From contig CALFJF010000017.1 in the NCBI GenBank assembly GCA_937877535.1, positions 1 through 56,209 of the forward strand: DNA of 56,209 nt. The letters run 5' to 3'. This DNA comes from an uncultured Treponema sp. GTDB lineage: Bacteria > Spirochaetota > Spirochaetia > Treponematales > Treponemataceae. Each line of letters starts with the position of its first letter. Position 1 is the first letter of the stretch. The position numbers and the translations under genes are program-made. This document shows, piece by piece, positions 47,291-55,950 of the stretch. The notes beneath the pieces are model-generated. The model saw only the letters and a program-made list of their open reading frames with translations. It was not told the origin of the DNA and did not search any database.

Positions 47291-50089
47291 ATGAAAATTC
47301 GTTTTTTTCAAAAATCTGTCGCGCTTCTTTTTTTGCTGTTTTGGTGCGTCGATTTTGCTTTTGCTCACGGCGGAGCAATGGCTGGCGAAGGAAAACTCTT
47401 TGTTCTAAAAACTCAATGGTTCGATTTTATTTATTCAAAAAAAACAAAATCTTCGGCGGAAAAAATTGCTCGCGTTGCAGACGAAATGTACGCGGAACTT
47501 TGTTCAAAACTTGGATTTGAGATGACCGACCGATTTCCCGTTTCCGTTACGAGTTCCGTTGAAAGTCTAAATGCTTTTTTTTCGCTTGCCCCGTACAATT
47601 TAATCGTAGTTTATGACACGCCACCGTCTGAATCGTTGGATATGCACGAAGACACGCTGCTTGCGGTTTTTTATCACGAGTTGACGCACGCGGTAACGCT
47701 TAACGCAAAAAGTCCATTTTGGAGAGCGATGGCGCATTTTGCCGACGTTTTAACTCCCGCAGGAATTTCCCTTACGAGTTTTTGGTTTGAAGGCGCGGCG
47801 GTTTCCCTTGAATCGCGCGATTCGGCAGGCGGAAGGCTTTTTGACCCGTTTTTTACGCAACTTGTTACAAAAGCAAAACTCGATGACATTCTAAAAATCC
47901 GCGCTTTTCCGTCTTGGCGCGACGTTACGGGCGCACGCGACATTTTTCCAGGCGGGCAGGACGCTTACGCTTTTGGAGCACTTTTTGCAGAGTTTTTGCA
48001 AGAAAAATATGGAATCAAAAAATACGGAGAATTTTGGAATCTGGCAGGCACAAAAACGAGGCTCGTTCCAAGCATTTTCAAAACGTGCTACGGCACATCG
48101 CTTTCTGACGAGTGGCAAGCGTTTTATGACTGGATTGAAATCCCGTCGTCCGCGCTTTCTGTAAAAGATTTTGGAAAAATCGAGTACATTTCAAAAGAAA
48201 ATGCGTTCGTTCGCGCGTTTGACGTTTTTGAAAACGAAGACGGATTTTTTGTTGTTTTTTTTGATTCTCTTTCGTCGGGCGTTTTTCTTTCGGAGTTTTT
48301 CCAAAACGGAAAAATCAAAAAAACGCGCAGACTTTTTTCTGCCACGGGCGTAAATCGCCTCGTTTTTTCTTCTGACGGAAAAAAAATCGCCGTTACGCGA
48401 ACGCACGAAAAACGCACCACAAAAAGCGAAGTCGCAGAATACGACATTTTGAGCGGCGCTTATCACGTAATTCAAAGCGAAGGCGCAACGTCGGCTTTTT
48501 TTGAAATAGAAAACGTGTCTTTTTTGAAAATCGATTCGGCGCATTTTGACGAAATCATTTTTTCTCCCGTTTTTGACGAAACATCTTCTTCAAAAGCGTT
48601 TGTTTCCAAAAAAGGACTTTCTTGGTGCGTAAAAATCGAGTCGGGCGGAAAAACGTTTTCCGTGGATTTTGGAAAAAAAATCGTCCACGATTTGCACGTT
48701 TTTTCCAGAAACGATGGAAAACTCTGGCTTTCTTTTTCTTGGGCGGAACTCGGAAAAAAGAGGACTTTTTCACGTGCAGGATTTTTGCTTTTTGACGAAA
48801 CATCAAAATCCGCAACCGTTTTTTTTCAAGCCCAAGATGGACGCGCAGGAATTTTAGGCGCACGACCCGTTTTTCTTTCCGACGGTTCGATTTTTCTTGT
48901 TTCTTTGACCGAAGAATTTGACCGCCATCCGATTTCTTTGCAGCCGCTTCCGCGTATGGTTTGTGAGAATTTTCCCGTTCTCGAAGAAAAAATCGAAGAA
49001 ATCGAAAAATCTGAAGAAAATGAAGATTTTTTTGACGCAAGCGAGGATTTTGAAGAAAAACCGTATCATTCGATTTTTTATTACAAAAATGGCGCAAAAT
49101 TTCCCATTTCAATTCTTGTGCGAAAAAATTTTTCCTTTGAAGAAACGGGCGATATAGCGTTTTTGGGCGGCACTTTTTTGAGCGCGAATCCTTGGACGGA
49201 TTGCATTTTTATGTTTTCTTCGGGCGTAAATCCGTTTGATTTTTTTGGCGGTTCAAGCGCAAGGCTTTCTGGAGGCGACGGCGTTTTTTCTTACAGCGCA
49301 CAAGGAACTGTACTTTTTACAAAAAACGGCTTTCAGCAAACGTCTTCGGAGGTGTCGCTTTCGCTCATTCCAGTGCGCTTTCTTTCGGGATTTGTTTCGC
49401 TTTCCTTTTTGTCGGATTTTTTTTACGGCGAAGAGCCAAAAGACGCGGACACGCACTTTTCTCGGCGCGGACTTCACGCTTTTTCTACCATGAGCGCGAC
49501 TTTTTCGACCGTTCATCGAGAAAATCCAAAAACGTTTTGGTATTCTGGTTTCCTTTTGAAACCGTTTGTGTATGCAGAAAAAAAAGATTACGATTGGCTT
49601 TTGAATGGAGATTTGTATCGACCTGACATTGAAAAAAAAGCGATAAACGCGGGAGGAACTGCGCAAGTTCGAGTCCCAATTTTGTTTCCGTTTACGATTA
49701 CAGCGTCTTTGTATCCCGAACTCGACACGCTTTTGAAAGCGCGTGTGAGCGCGGTTGTTTTTAATCGCGAAATCCAAAAAGGAATTCCTGCTCTTTCGGT
49801 TTTTGTGCGTCGGTTTTATGTTACGATTTCGTATTCTGGAAAAATCAAATGCGAGTCAGAGCGAGAATTATTCGATATTGCAAGAATACCGTCGCTTGTT
49901 CAAAATATTCAAAAAGACGATTATTCGGACGTGGCGACGGTTTTATTTTCGTTTGATATTGCGCCAAACACGGGATATGCGGCGCAAAGTTTGTCTTTTT
50001 CTGTTTCGGCTTTTGCGACTTTTCGTCCACATCCAAGCGAGCAAGAAAAATCCTGGAAAATTGGAGCGACGGCTTCGGTAAATTTTTGA
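47291..50089 (+). CDS. Large exported metallopeptidase / beta-propeller / barrel protein
   Basis: 932 residues. Signal peptide about 1-25. A gluzincin-type domain follows with zinc motif H129ELTH133 and downstream Glu167 in SFWFEGAAVSLE, the pattern of peptidase MA-family enzymes. About 290-600 looks like a beta-propeller (repeats such as VNRLVFSSDGKKIAVTRTHE, then ARPVFLSDGSIFLVSL). The C-terminal third (about 640-932) is strand-rich (VLFTKNGFQQTSSEVSLSLI, HFSRRGLHAFSTMSATFS) and ends in ASVNF, suggesting an outer-membrane barrel. Substrate unknown. No operon partner. Confidence 0.75.
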   Translation: MKIRFFQKSVALLFLLFWCVDFAFAHGGAMAGEGKLFVLKTQWFDFIYSKKTKSSAEKIARVADEMYAELCSKLGFEMTDRFPVSVTSSVESLNAFFSLAPYNLIVVYDTPPSESLDMHEDTLLAVFYHELTHAVTLNAKSPFWRAMAHFADVLTPAGISLTSFWFEGAAVSLESRDSAGGRLFDPFFTQLVTKAKLDDILKIRAFPSWRDVTGARDIFPGGQDAYAFGALFAEFLQEKYGIKKYGEFWNLAGTKTRLVPSIFKTCYGTSLSDEWQAFYDWIEIPSSALSVKDFGKIEYISKENAFVRAFDVFENEDGFFVVFFDSLSSGVFLSEFFQNGKIKKTRRLFSATGVNRLVFSSDGKKIAVTRTHEKRTTKSEVAEYDILSGAYHVIQSEGATSAFFEIENVSFLKIDSAHFDEIIFSPVFDETSSSKAFVSKKGLSWCVKIESGGKTFSVDFGKKIVHDLHVFSRNDGKLWLSFSWAELGKKRTFSRAGFLLFDETSKSATVFFQAQDGRAGILGARPVFLSDGSIFLVSLTEEFDRHPISLQPLPRMVCENFPVLEEKIEEIEKSEENEDFFDASEDFEEKPYHSIFYYKNGAKFPISILVRKNFSFEETGDIAFLGGTFLSANPWTDCIFMFSSGVNPFDFFGGSSARLSGGDGVFSYSAQGTVLFTKNGFQQTSSEVSLSLIPVRFLSGFVSLSFLSDFFYGEEPKDADTHFSRRGLHAFSTMSATFSTVHRENPKTFWYSGFLLKPFVYAEKKDYDWLLNGDLYRPDIEKKAINAGGTAQVRVPILFPFTITASLYPELDTLLKARVSAVVFNREIQKGIPALSVFVRRFYVTISYSGKIKCESERELFDIARIPSLVQNIQKDDYSDVATVLFSFDIAPNTGYAAQSLSFSVSAFATFRPHPSEQEKSWKIGATASVNF

Positions 50090-50146
50090 TAAAATTCAAA
50101 GGCTCTCATTCCGAAAAATAAAAAAGAAAAAAATTAGGGGAAAATT

Positions 50147-50788
50147 ATGGCGAGAGGTCGCGGCGGAATTGGAAAAACGATTGCATTGCTCATTCTTATA
50201 TTGATACTCGTTTTGGGCGGATTGATGTGGTTTGATTACCTTGGAGTGATAAAAGCGAAGCGTGTTTTTGCGCCTGTTTATAAAGTTTTGGGCTTGCAGC
50301 AGCAAACCTCCGTCACGGGAACAAAGAAAAATCCGTTTACGGGCGATTTAGACGAAGACAGATTTGCAAAGCGAATCGAATCGCTCGACGCGCGTGTTCA
50401 AGAACTCGATAAGCGAGAAGAAGATATAACGCGACTTGAAGAGCAAAACGAAGCGGTTTCCAAAGAACTTGAAGAGCGAAAGAAAAGTCAAGACGAGCGC
50501 GAAAATACATTTAATAGCCAGCAAAAGCAAATTGCCGACCGCGATGCAAATATTTCTCAGATTTCGATTTATCTTTCTTCAATGCCGCCAGAAACGGCGG
50601 TGGCTCAACTTGTGGCAATGGACGACCAAGACATCATCGACATAATGAGAAAGACGGACGAAATCGCGGAGGCGAACCGCACGGCTTCACTTACTTCGGT
50701 TTGGCTTATGAATATGCCAGCCGAGCGAGCGGCTACGGTTGCTCAAAAAATGGCTGATAAACCCGCAACTCTTTCGGAAGCGCAGTAA
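50147..50788 (+). CDS. flbB: Periplasmic flagellar collar protein FlbB (MotE-like)
   Basis: 213 residues; AGGGG upstream. One TM near the N-terminus (ALLILILILVLGGLMWF), then a long coiled-coil (about 80-130: VQELDKREEDITRLEEQNEA) and a MotE-type C-terminal domain (SMPPETAVAQLVAMDDQDII; NMPAERAATVAQKM). In Borrelia FlbB sits at the base of the periplasmic-flagella collar. The position directly before fliK, flgD and flgE matches the spirochaetal flagellar operon. Confidence 0.85.
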   Translation: MARGRGGIGKTIALLILILILVLGGLMWFDYLGVIKAKRVFAPVYKVLGLQQQTSVTGTKKNPFTGDLDEDRFAKRIESLDARVQELDKREEDITRLEEQNEAVSKELEERKKSQDERENTFNSQQKQIADRDANISQISIYLSSMPPETAVAQLVAMDDQDIIDIMRKTDEIAEANRTASLTSVWLMNMPAERAATVAQKMADKPATLSEAQ

Positions 50789-50818
50789 TTTTTTTTTGAG
50801 TCAAAAAGGAGAAAAACG

Positions 50819-52387
50819 ATGAATTACATACAGCCAAACCTTGGCAATTTGAATTTGAGTGCGCAAACTGTGGAATCTTTTGCTCCAAAAACGCAAGAAA
50901 ACGAAAAGCGGGGCGACGCGCTTTCATTTTCTGACGCTTTGAACGCGGCTTACAAAGAATCAAAAGAACTGAAAAAAGACGAACCTCGGCAAAAAACGTC
51001 GGATTCTCCAAAAGAAACTGAACATAACGAAAAAAACGGCATTTTGGAAAATTCGTCTGCAAAAACGGTGAGCGACGCAGAATCAAAAAAAAGCGCAAAA
51101 TCGGACGAAGCGGATTCTTCAAAGAAAAACGGACGAGAAGAAAAAACGGCGCGCGCGGATTCTTCCAAAAATCAAAAGTCAGACGAGCGCATTTCTCGCG
51201 AAACCGAGGAAAATGCGCAGGATTTTGAGGCGGATTCAGAAAACGCACTTGCAATGTTGTCGCTTTCTTTGGAAGGTGAAGCGGATTTTTCGGAACAGGA
51301 TTTTGATGTTTCTGAAATTGAAAATGAAAACGCGCTTTCTTCTTTGAACGTGGACGAAGAAAACGTTCGTGCGTCTTTTGTTTCGCAGTTTGAAGAAACG
51401 TCGGAAGAAAAATCGAAAAATAGTCGTTTGGGTGCTGACTTTGAAAATCAAAAAAATGCCGAGGCTGTTTCTTTTTACGAAAACGAAAATCTCCAAGGCG
51501 AAGCGCCTTCTTCATTGATTTCTGAAAACGCTGAAAGAAAAATTGCAGCCACAATGAAAAATCAAAACGGCGTGGAAACCGTTGCAGACGGTGGAGATTT
51601 TTCTTTTTCAGAGTCGAGCGAAGAAGCGGCGGAAGAAAAAATCCGCGCGTCGGTTTCTCGACTTGCCGTTCACGATTTGCGCTCTGAAAAAGGGCGAGAA
51701 AAAAGTGCTTCTTCCAAAAAAGCGGATTTAAGTCGAGAAAAAGGGGCGGCGCGTTTTAAGCCACAGTTTTCAAAGCAGACGGCGCAGACGAATGCGCGCG
51801 TGGCTTATCAGGGAGAAGCGGAAAAAGCGGAAGGGCAGCAGTTGACGATAGAACTTGCGGCTCGAACAGGAATTGAGCAAAACATCACATCGTCATCGCA
51901 GCAAGTAGCAAGCGCAAACGGTTCTGATTTTCAGCAGATGTTATCGAATGTGGTGCAGCAAAATGCTCAAGAATTTGTGAAGGCGGGAAATATCGTTTTG
52001 AAAGATGGCAATTCTGGTACGATAAATTTGATTTTGCGTCCAGAAAGTCTTGGAAACGTAAAAATCAGTCTTTCGCTTTCGGATAAAATCGTTTCTGGGC
52101 AGATTACGGTTGCTTCAAAAGAGGCTTTTGATGCGTTCCGAGAAAGCATTGACGCAATCAGGCAGGCGTTTACGGAAAGCGGTTTTGATACGGGTGCGTT
52201 CGATTTGAATTTTTCAAATAGCGGGCAGGAATTTGCGCAAGGAAACGAAGAGCGCGGGTTTAACGAACAAGAACGATTTGCCAATGCCGAAAAAAAATAT
52301 GGCGATTACGCGGCGCTGGATTCTTTAAGTTCGGATTCTGGCAGTGCCTCGAATGTTGACGCTCATTCTGTGAGCATTGTGGCATAA
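50819..52387 (+). CDS. fliK: Flagellar hook-length control protein FliK
   Basis: 522 residues; AAGGAG upstream. The first 350 residues are low-complexity, rich in Glu, Lys, Ser and Ala, as usual for the FliK ruler. The conserved C-terminal domain (about 395-480) has SGTINLILRPESLGNVKISL, QITVASKEAFDAFRESID and IRQAFTESGF. It measures hook length and switches export specificity with FlhB. 27 nt after flbB; a strong terminator follows, so flgD probably also needs its own promoter. Confidence 0.9.
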   Translation: MNYIQPNLGNLNLSAQTVESFAPKTQENEKRGDALSFSDALNAAYKESKELKKDEPRQKTSDSPKETEHNEKNGILENSSAKTVSDAESKKSAKSDEADSSKKNGREEKTARADSSKNQKSDERISRETEENAQDFEADSENALAMLSLSLEGEADFSEQDFDVSEIENENALSSLNVDEENVRASFVSQFEETSEEKSKNSRLGADFENQKNAEAVSFYENENLQGEAPSSLISENAERKIAATMKNQNGVETVADGGDFSFSESSEEAAEEKIRASVSRLAVHDLRSEKGREKSASSKKADLSREKGAARFKPQFSKQTAQTNARVAYQGEAEKAEGQQLTIELAARTGIEQNITSSSQQVASANGSDFQQMLSNVVQQNAQEFVKAGNIVLKDGNSGTINLILRPESLGNVKISLSLSDKIVSGQITVASKEAFDAFRESIDAIRQAFTESGFDTGAFDLNFSNSGQEFAQGNEERGFNEQERFANAEKKYGDYAALDSLSSDSGSASNVDAHSVSIVA

Positions 52388-52405
52388 AAAAATCAAAAAA
52401 TCGAA

Positions 52406-52446
52406 AAAACGCGGAAAAGTCGAATGGATTTTTCCGCGTTTTTTTT
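52406..52446 (+). terminator. Intrinsic terminator between fliK and flgD
   Basis: AAAACGCGGAAAA (52406-52418), 11-nt loop, TTTTCCGCGTTTT (52430-52442) and more T. It splits what looks like one flagellar operon into two transcripts. Confidence 0.88.
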
Positions 52447-52478
52447 GTTTGTTCAAATAAGTTGGCACGTTTTTCCGT

Positions 52479-52505
52479 TAAGTCGGTTCTTTATTTTGCC
52501 GATTT
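52479..52505 (+). promoter_or_regulatory. Sigma-28-type promoter of flgD-flgE
   Basis: TAAGTCGG (52479-52486), 11-nt spacer, GCCGATTT (52498-52505). The enterobacterial sigma-28 consensus is TAAAGTTT-N11-GCCGATAA, so the -10 is close, the spacing exact and the -35 partial. It lies 34 nt before ATG 52540, directly after the fliK terminator. Confidence 0.7.
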
Positions 52506-52539
52506 TTTATGTATACGGCGAGCAGCCGTGGGAGTAAGC

Positions 52540-52980
52540 ATGGATATCAATACGACTATGAGCGCGTCCGAGCGGGTGCAGGTGCAAGGCGAAGTTGACA
52601 GATTCAACAAATCCATTATGGTAAACGGAAGACAGCCTAGTCACGAACTCGGAAAGGACGATTTCCTCAAACTCTTGATGGCACAGATGACTAATCAAGA
52701 CCCGACGAATCCACTGGACAACACCGAGTTCATAGCGCAAATGGCGCAGTTTTCGTCGCTGGAGCAGATGACGAATATGAGTCAGAATTTTGAGCGGCTC
52801 GCTTCTTTGATGAATTCCTCTGAAGCGCAAGGTGCTTTGGGGCATACGGTTGAAATCGACCTTGGAGATACAACGACTCGCGGAGTTGTAGAAGCGGCAA
52901 CTCGCGGTTCTCATCCACAGGTAAAAGTGAACGGAATGTTCTACGATATGGAAAAAATCATATCGGTCTACAATGATTAA
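52540..52980 (+). CDS. flgD: Flagellar hook assembly protein FlgD
   Basis: 146 residues from ATG 52540, with GGGAG upstream; a longer frame starts within the promoter. The FlgD N-terminal domain: ELGKDDFLKLLMAQMTNQDP, TNPLDNTEFIAQMAQFSSLE, then LGHTVEID and a short C-terminal region. It lacks the long tudor/Fn3 C-terminal half of enterobacterial FlgD (about 230 residues). It caps the growing hook. Followed by flgE after 65 nt. Confidence 0.95.
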   Translation: MDINTTMSASERVQVQGEVDRFNKSIMVNGRQPSHELGKDDFLKLLMAQMTNQDPTNPLDNTEFIAQMAQFSSLEQMTNMSQNFERLASLMNSSEAQGALGHTVEIDLGDTTTRGVVEAATRGSHPQVKVNGMFYDMEKIISVYND

Positions 52981-53045
52981 ACGAAAATCGTAAATCAAAA
53001 TAAAATCGAAAAAATTGTAAAGAAAGTAGAAAAGAGGGTAGCAGT

Positions 53046-54449
53046 ATGATGAGATCACTTTATTCTGGTGTTTCTGGATTGCAGAATCATCAGACTCGTA
53101 TGGATGTCATTGGAAATAATATTTCTAATGTCAATACGACGGGTTTTAAACGCGGTCGCGTGAATTTTCAGGACATGATTAGCCAGCAACTTTCGGGGGC
53201 GGCACGACCAACGGAAGAGAAGGGCGGTGTAAATCCGAAGGAAGTTGGTTTGGGAATGACCGTTGCAACGATTGATACTGTGTTTACGCAGGGAAATTTG
53301 CAATCAACGGGAATTTCCACAGACGTTGCGATTCAAGGAAATGGATTTTTCCTTGAGATGAATGGCGAGAAGAGTTATTACACTCGCGCGGGTGCGTTTG
53401 GACTTGACCGCGACGGAACGCTCGTAAATCCTGCAAATGGGTATCGCGTGCAAGGTTGGATGGCGCGCGAAATCGATGGTGAGATGGTTCTTCAAACATC
53501 TGCAAGCACGGAAGACCTTGTAATTCCAGTCGGTTCAAAAGACCCTGCAAAGGCAACGCAAAATGTCAATTTTGCTTGCAACCTCAACAAAAATACACCG
53601 ATTATCCCAGATAATGCAACGCAAGCGGACATTACAAAGGGAACGTGGAGTACGGAGTTCAAAATCTACGATTCGTTCGGAAATGCGCATAATCTTTCTG
53701 TCAATTTTACGCGCGACACAGAAACTCCAAATCAGTGGCACGCTCGAGTTATCGTTGATCCCGACAATGCTGCCGAAAATCCAAACGGAACGGAAACGAG
53801 GGTGGGACTTGGAACAACCGACGGCGTTGACACCGAGTTTATCGTTCAGTTCGACAACACGGGAACGCTTCAGAGCGTAATGGACGCGGCAGGAAACACG
53901 TCAAATCCTGACGGAGAAATCATTTTGCAGGCTTCGTACAATGTGCCAGATTCCAACGCGGATGCGGACGGAAATCCATATCGTCAGACTTTTAACATCA
54001 ATCTTGGCACAATTGGAAGTCAGGTCAATACGGTTACGCAAAGCGCGTCGTCAAGTTCCACAAAGGCGTTCTATCAGGACGGCTACACGATGGGCTATCT
54101 TGAAAACTTCAAGATTGACTCAACGGGCGTAATCACGGGAGTGTACTCAAACGGCACGAACCGCACGATTGGTCAACTTGCAATGGCAACGTTTACGAAT
54201 CAGGGCGGTCTTGAAAAAGCAGGCGATAATACTTATGTTGAGTCAATCAACTCTGGAACTGCGAACATTGGAACAAGCGGCATTGCTGGAAAAGGTTCGC
54301 TTCTTGCGGGCGCACTTGAAATGTCAAACGTTGACTTGACCGAGCAGTTCACTGACATGATTGTAACACAGCGTGGCTTCCAGTCGAACGCAAAAACGAT
54401 TCAGACGGCGGACACACTTCTTGAAACCGTGTTGAGTCTCAAGCGATAA
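53046..54449 (+). CDS. flgE: Flagellar hook protein FlgE
   Basis: 467 residues. Conserved N-terminal rod-like segment (SLYSGVSGLQNHQTRMDVIG, NNISNVNTTGFKRGRVNF), variable D1/D2 domains, and C-terminal helix (GSLLAGALEMSNVDLTEQFT, DMIVTQRGFQSNAKTIQTAD). Lys165 (PVGSK) and Cys178 (NVNFACNLN) match, in position as well as identity, the residues that form lysinoalanine cross-links in the Treponema denticola hook. That makes a covalent, cross-linked hook likely here. Followed by a terminator. Confidence 0.97.
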   Translation: MMRSLYSGVSGLQNHQTRMDVIGNNISNVNTTGFKRGRVNFQDMISQQLSGAARPTEEKGGVNPKEVGLGMTVATIDTVFTQGNLQSTGISTDVAIQGNGFFLEMNGEKSYYTRAGAFGLDRDGTLVNPANGYRVQGWMAREIDGEMVLQTSASTEDLVIPVGSKDPAKATQNVNFACNLNKNTPIIPDNATQADITKGTWSTEFKIYDSFGNAHNLSVNFTRDTETPNQWHARVIVDPDNAAENPNGTETRVGLGTTDGVDTEFIVQFDNTGTLQSVMDAAGNTSNPDGEIILQASYNVPDSNADADGNPYRQTFNINLGTIGSQVNTVTQSASSSSTKAFYQDGYTMGYLENFKIDSTGVITGVYSNGTNRTIGQLAMATFTNQGGLEKAGDNTYVESINSGTANIGTSGIAGKGSLLAGALEMSNVDLTEQFTDMIVTQRGFQSNAKTIQTADTLLETVLSLKR

Positions 54450-54462
54450 ACCTTATTTTAAC

Positions 54463-54498
54463 AAAAAAATCGACCGTAAATGCGGTCGATTTTTTTTT
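54463..54498 (+). terminator. flgE terminator
   Basis: AAAAAAATCGACCG (54463-54476), 6-nt loop, CGGTCGATTTTTTT, then more T to 54498. It ends the flgD-flgE transcript; the genes usually downstream in spirochaetes (flbD, motA, motB) are not here. Confidence 0.92.
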
Positions 54499-54598
54499 CG
54501 TAATATAATCAAAATATGAAAAAATGGAGATTTTTGAGTTTTTTCATAAAAAATCCCAAAATTATAAGTCAATATTTTTGAAATTCACGATTTTTTTG

Positions 54599-54627
54599 TT
54601 TGCTTTTTGAATTTTTAGTTATATAAT
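54599..54627 (+). promoter_or_regulatory. Possible V-ATPase operon promoter
   Basis: TATAAT (54622-54627) with TTTGCT 17 nt upstream, in the AT-rich gap between the flgE terminator and atpE; 35 nt before ATG 54663, which has AGAGAGG upstream. Confidence 0.5.
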
Positions 54628-54662
54628 CGCTGTAGTTATTTCTTTAGAAAAGAGAGGTTTGC

Positions 54663-55280
54663 ATGGACATCCAGGTACAGGATTTAATCGAAAAGATTAA
54701 AAAAGACGGTGTCGCTGCTGCCGAAAAATCTGCTTCCGAAGTCAAGGCTCAGGCTCAATCTGAAGCCGACAAAATCATCGCGGACGCGAAGGAAGAGGCA
54801 GAAAAAATCATCAAAGCAGCAAAAGATGAAACAGCACGGTTCGAGAAGGCAAGCGAGGACGCAATTCGTCAGGCGAGCCGAAATCTCGTGCTTTCATTCC
54901 GTGATTCAATCACAAAAGAACTTTCTGCAATCTTGCAGTCAGAAACCGAAAAAGCATATTCTTCAGATTTGCTTTCAAAACTCATTCCCGAGACGGTCAA
55001 GGCGTGGACGGCAAACACCGAGGCGAGCGAGGTCTCTGTCCTTCTGAACGAAAAGGACTTAAAGTCGCTTGAGTCAAATCTCAACGCCGCTCTCAAAGCC
55101 GAAATTGCGAAAGGCCTCACGCTTAAAGTTGACAACTCAATCAACTCAGGTTTCCGCGTGGGCGTAAAGGACGGGGCGGCTTTCTACGATTTCTCTGCGG
55201 AGGCGGTCGCCGAGCTTTTCAGCGCGTACTTGAATCCGCGCGTTTCTGCACTTTTAAAAGAAGCGGTCAGCAACGCATAA
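54663..55280 (+). CDS. atpE: V-type ATPase subunit E
   Basis: 205 residues. N-terminal about 100 residues form the stalk coiled-coil with Ala/Glu/Lys repeats (AEKSASEVKAQAQSEADKII, then KIIKAAKDETARFEKA), followed by the globular head-binding domain (VKDGAAFYDFSAEAVAELF). Peripheral stalk subunit of an archaeal/V-type rotary ATPase. First gene of the operon seen here; spirochaetes use this type of enzyme. Confidence 0.9.
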   Translation: MDIQVQDLIEKIKKDGVAAAEKSASEVKAQAQSEADKIIADAKEEAEKIIKAAKDETARFEKASEDAIRQASRNLVLSFRDSITKELSAILQSETEKAYSSDLLSKLIPETVKAWTANTEASEVSVLLNEKDLKSLESNLNAALKAEIAKGLTLKVDNSINSGFRVGVKDGAAFYDFSAEAVAELFSAYLNPRVSALLKEAVSNA

Positions 55281-55298
55281 GTCGGGCGGGGGTGAAGT

Positions 55299-55841
55299 AT
55301 GAGTAATCACTACTACCTTATGTCGCAACTCCCTGGTTTTTCGGCGGGCGACGACAAGACGGTGTTGCCAATTACTTATGAATATTACTATGACCTCTGT
55401 TCGCGCTTTCTTAACAAAAACGAAATGAAAATTCTTGACGGTCTTTCGCTTGAACCACCGCTTGAAGATTCAAAAACTGGCTCGTCATTCGTTGACACTT
55501 GGAACTACAAGGAAAAGAGCCTCCGCCTTGCACTGGCTCAGATTCGTGCGCTCCGCATGAAAAAGAAGTTCAGCGCGGGTAACGAGTCGATTGCTCCTGA
55601 CGCGGTTCAGGCGGCTCGAACTGCGAGCGGTATGGACAGCCCTCTGGCTGCCGAGCAGTACCTCAACCAGTATCGGCTCAGCGTTATTGAAAGCATGCGT
55701 CCGACAGACGGTTTTTCGCTTGATTCCGTGTTCAGTTACGGTCTCAAGTTAAAGCTCGCTTCCCGAATGAAAAAATTCGACGAGGCGAACGGTTTGGCTT
55801 CTTACAAGAAAATTTACACAAGGATTCTTGAAGATAAATAA
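55299..55841 (+). CDS. DUF2764 family protein of the V-ATPase operon
   Basis: 180 residues, starting MSNHYYLMSQLPGF, with a GGTG-rich site 6 nt upstream. Helical: FLNKNEMKILDGLSLEPPLE, LRLALAQIRALRMKKKF, SMRPTDGFSLDSVFSYGLKL. DUF2764 genes sit between subunits E and A in V-ATPase operons of spirochaetes and Bacteroidetes; the biochemical role is not established. 18 nt after atpE. Confidence 0.85.
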   Translation: MSNHYYLMSQLPGFSAGDDKTVLPITYEYYYDLCSRFLNKNEMKILDGLSLEPPLEDSKTGSSFVDTWNYKEKSLRLALAQIRALRMKKKFSAGNESIAPDAVQAARTASGMDSPLAAEQYLNQYRLSVIESMRPTDGFSLDSVFSYGLKLKLASRMKKFDEANGLASYKKIYTRILEDK

Positions 55842-55859
55842 ACGGGCGATTTTGAAATT

Positions 55860-55919
55860 GTCATGCTGAACTCGTTTCAGCAGTCTTGTTAAGAGATTCC
55901 GAAATAAATTCGGAATGAC
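55860..55919. repeat. Dispersed inverted repeat (GTCATGCTGAA family)
   Basis: GTCATGCTGAAC...GTTTCAGCA followed by GATTCCGAA...TTCGGAATGAC: two nested hairpins with end arms GTCAT/ATGAC, inside the V-ATPase operon between the DUF2764 gene and atpA. Different core from the TCGA...CTC family. Confidence 0.75.
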
Positions 55920-55950
55920 ATTCTTTTGAAATGGCTTTATGGAGAATTAA

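Noticed and set aside
48555..49112. 185-codon minus-strand frame inside the large peptidase gene
   Set aside because: Lys/Arg/Phe-rich low-complexity shadow caused by AAA/TTT-rich codons.
50088..50117. Sigma-28 promoter before flbB (TAAAATTC...TCCGAAAA)
   Set aside because: Needs a 12-nt spacer and several mismatches; too weak to list.
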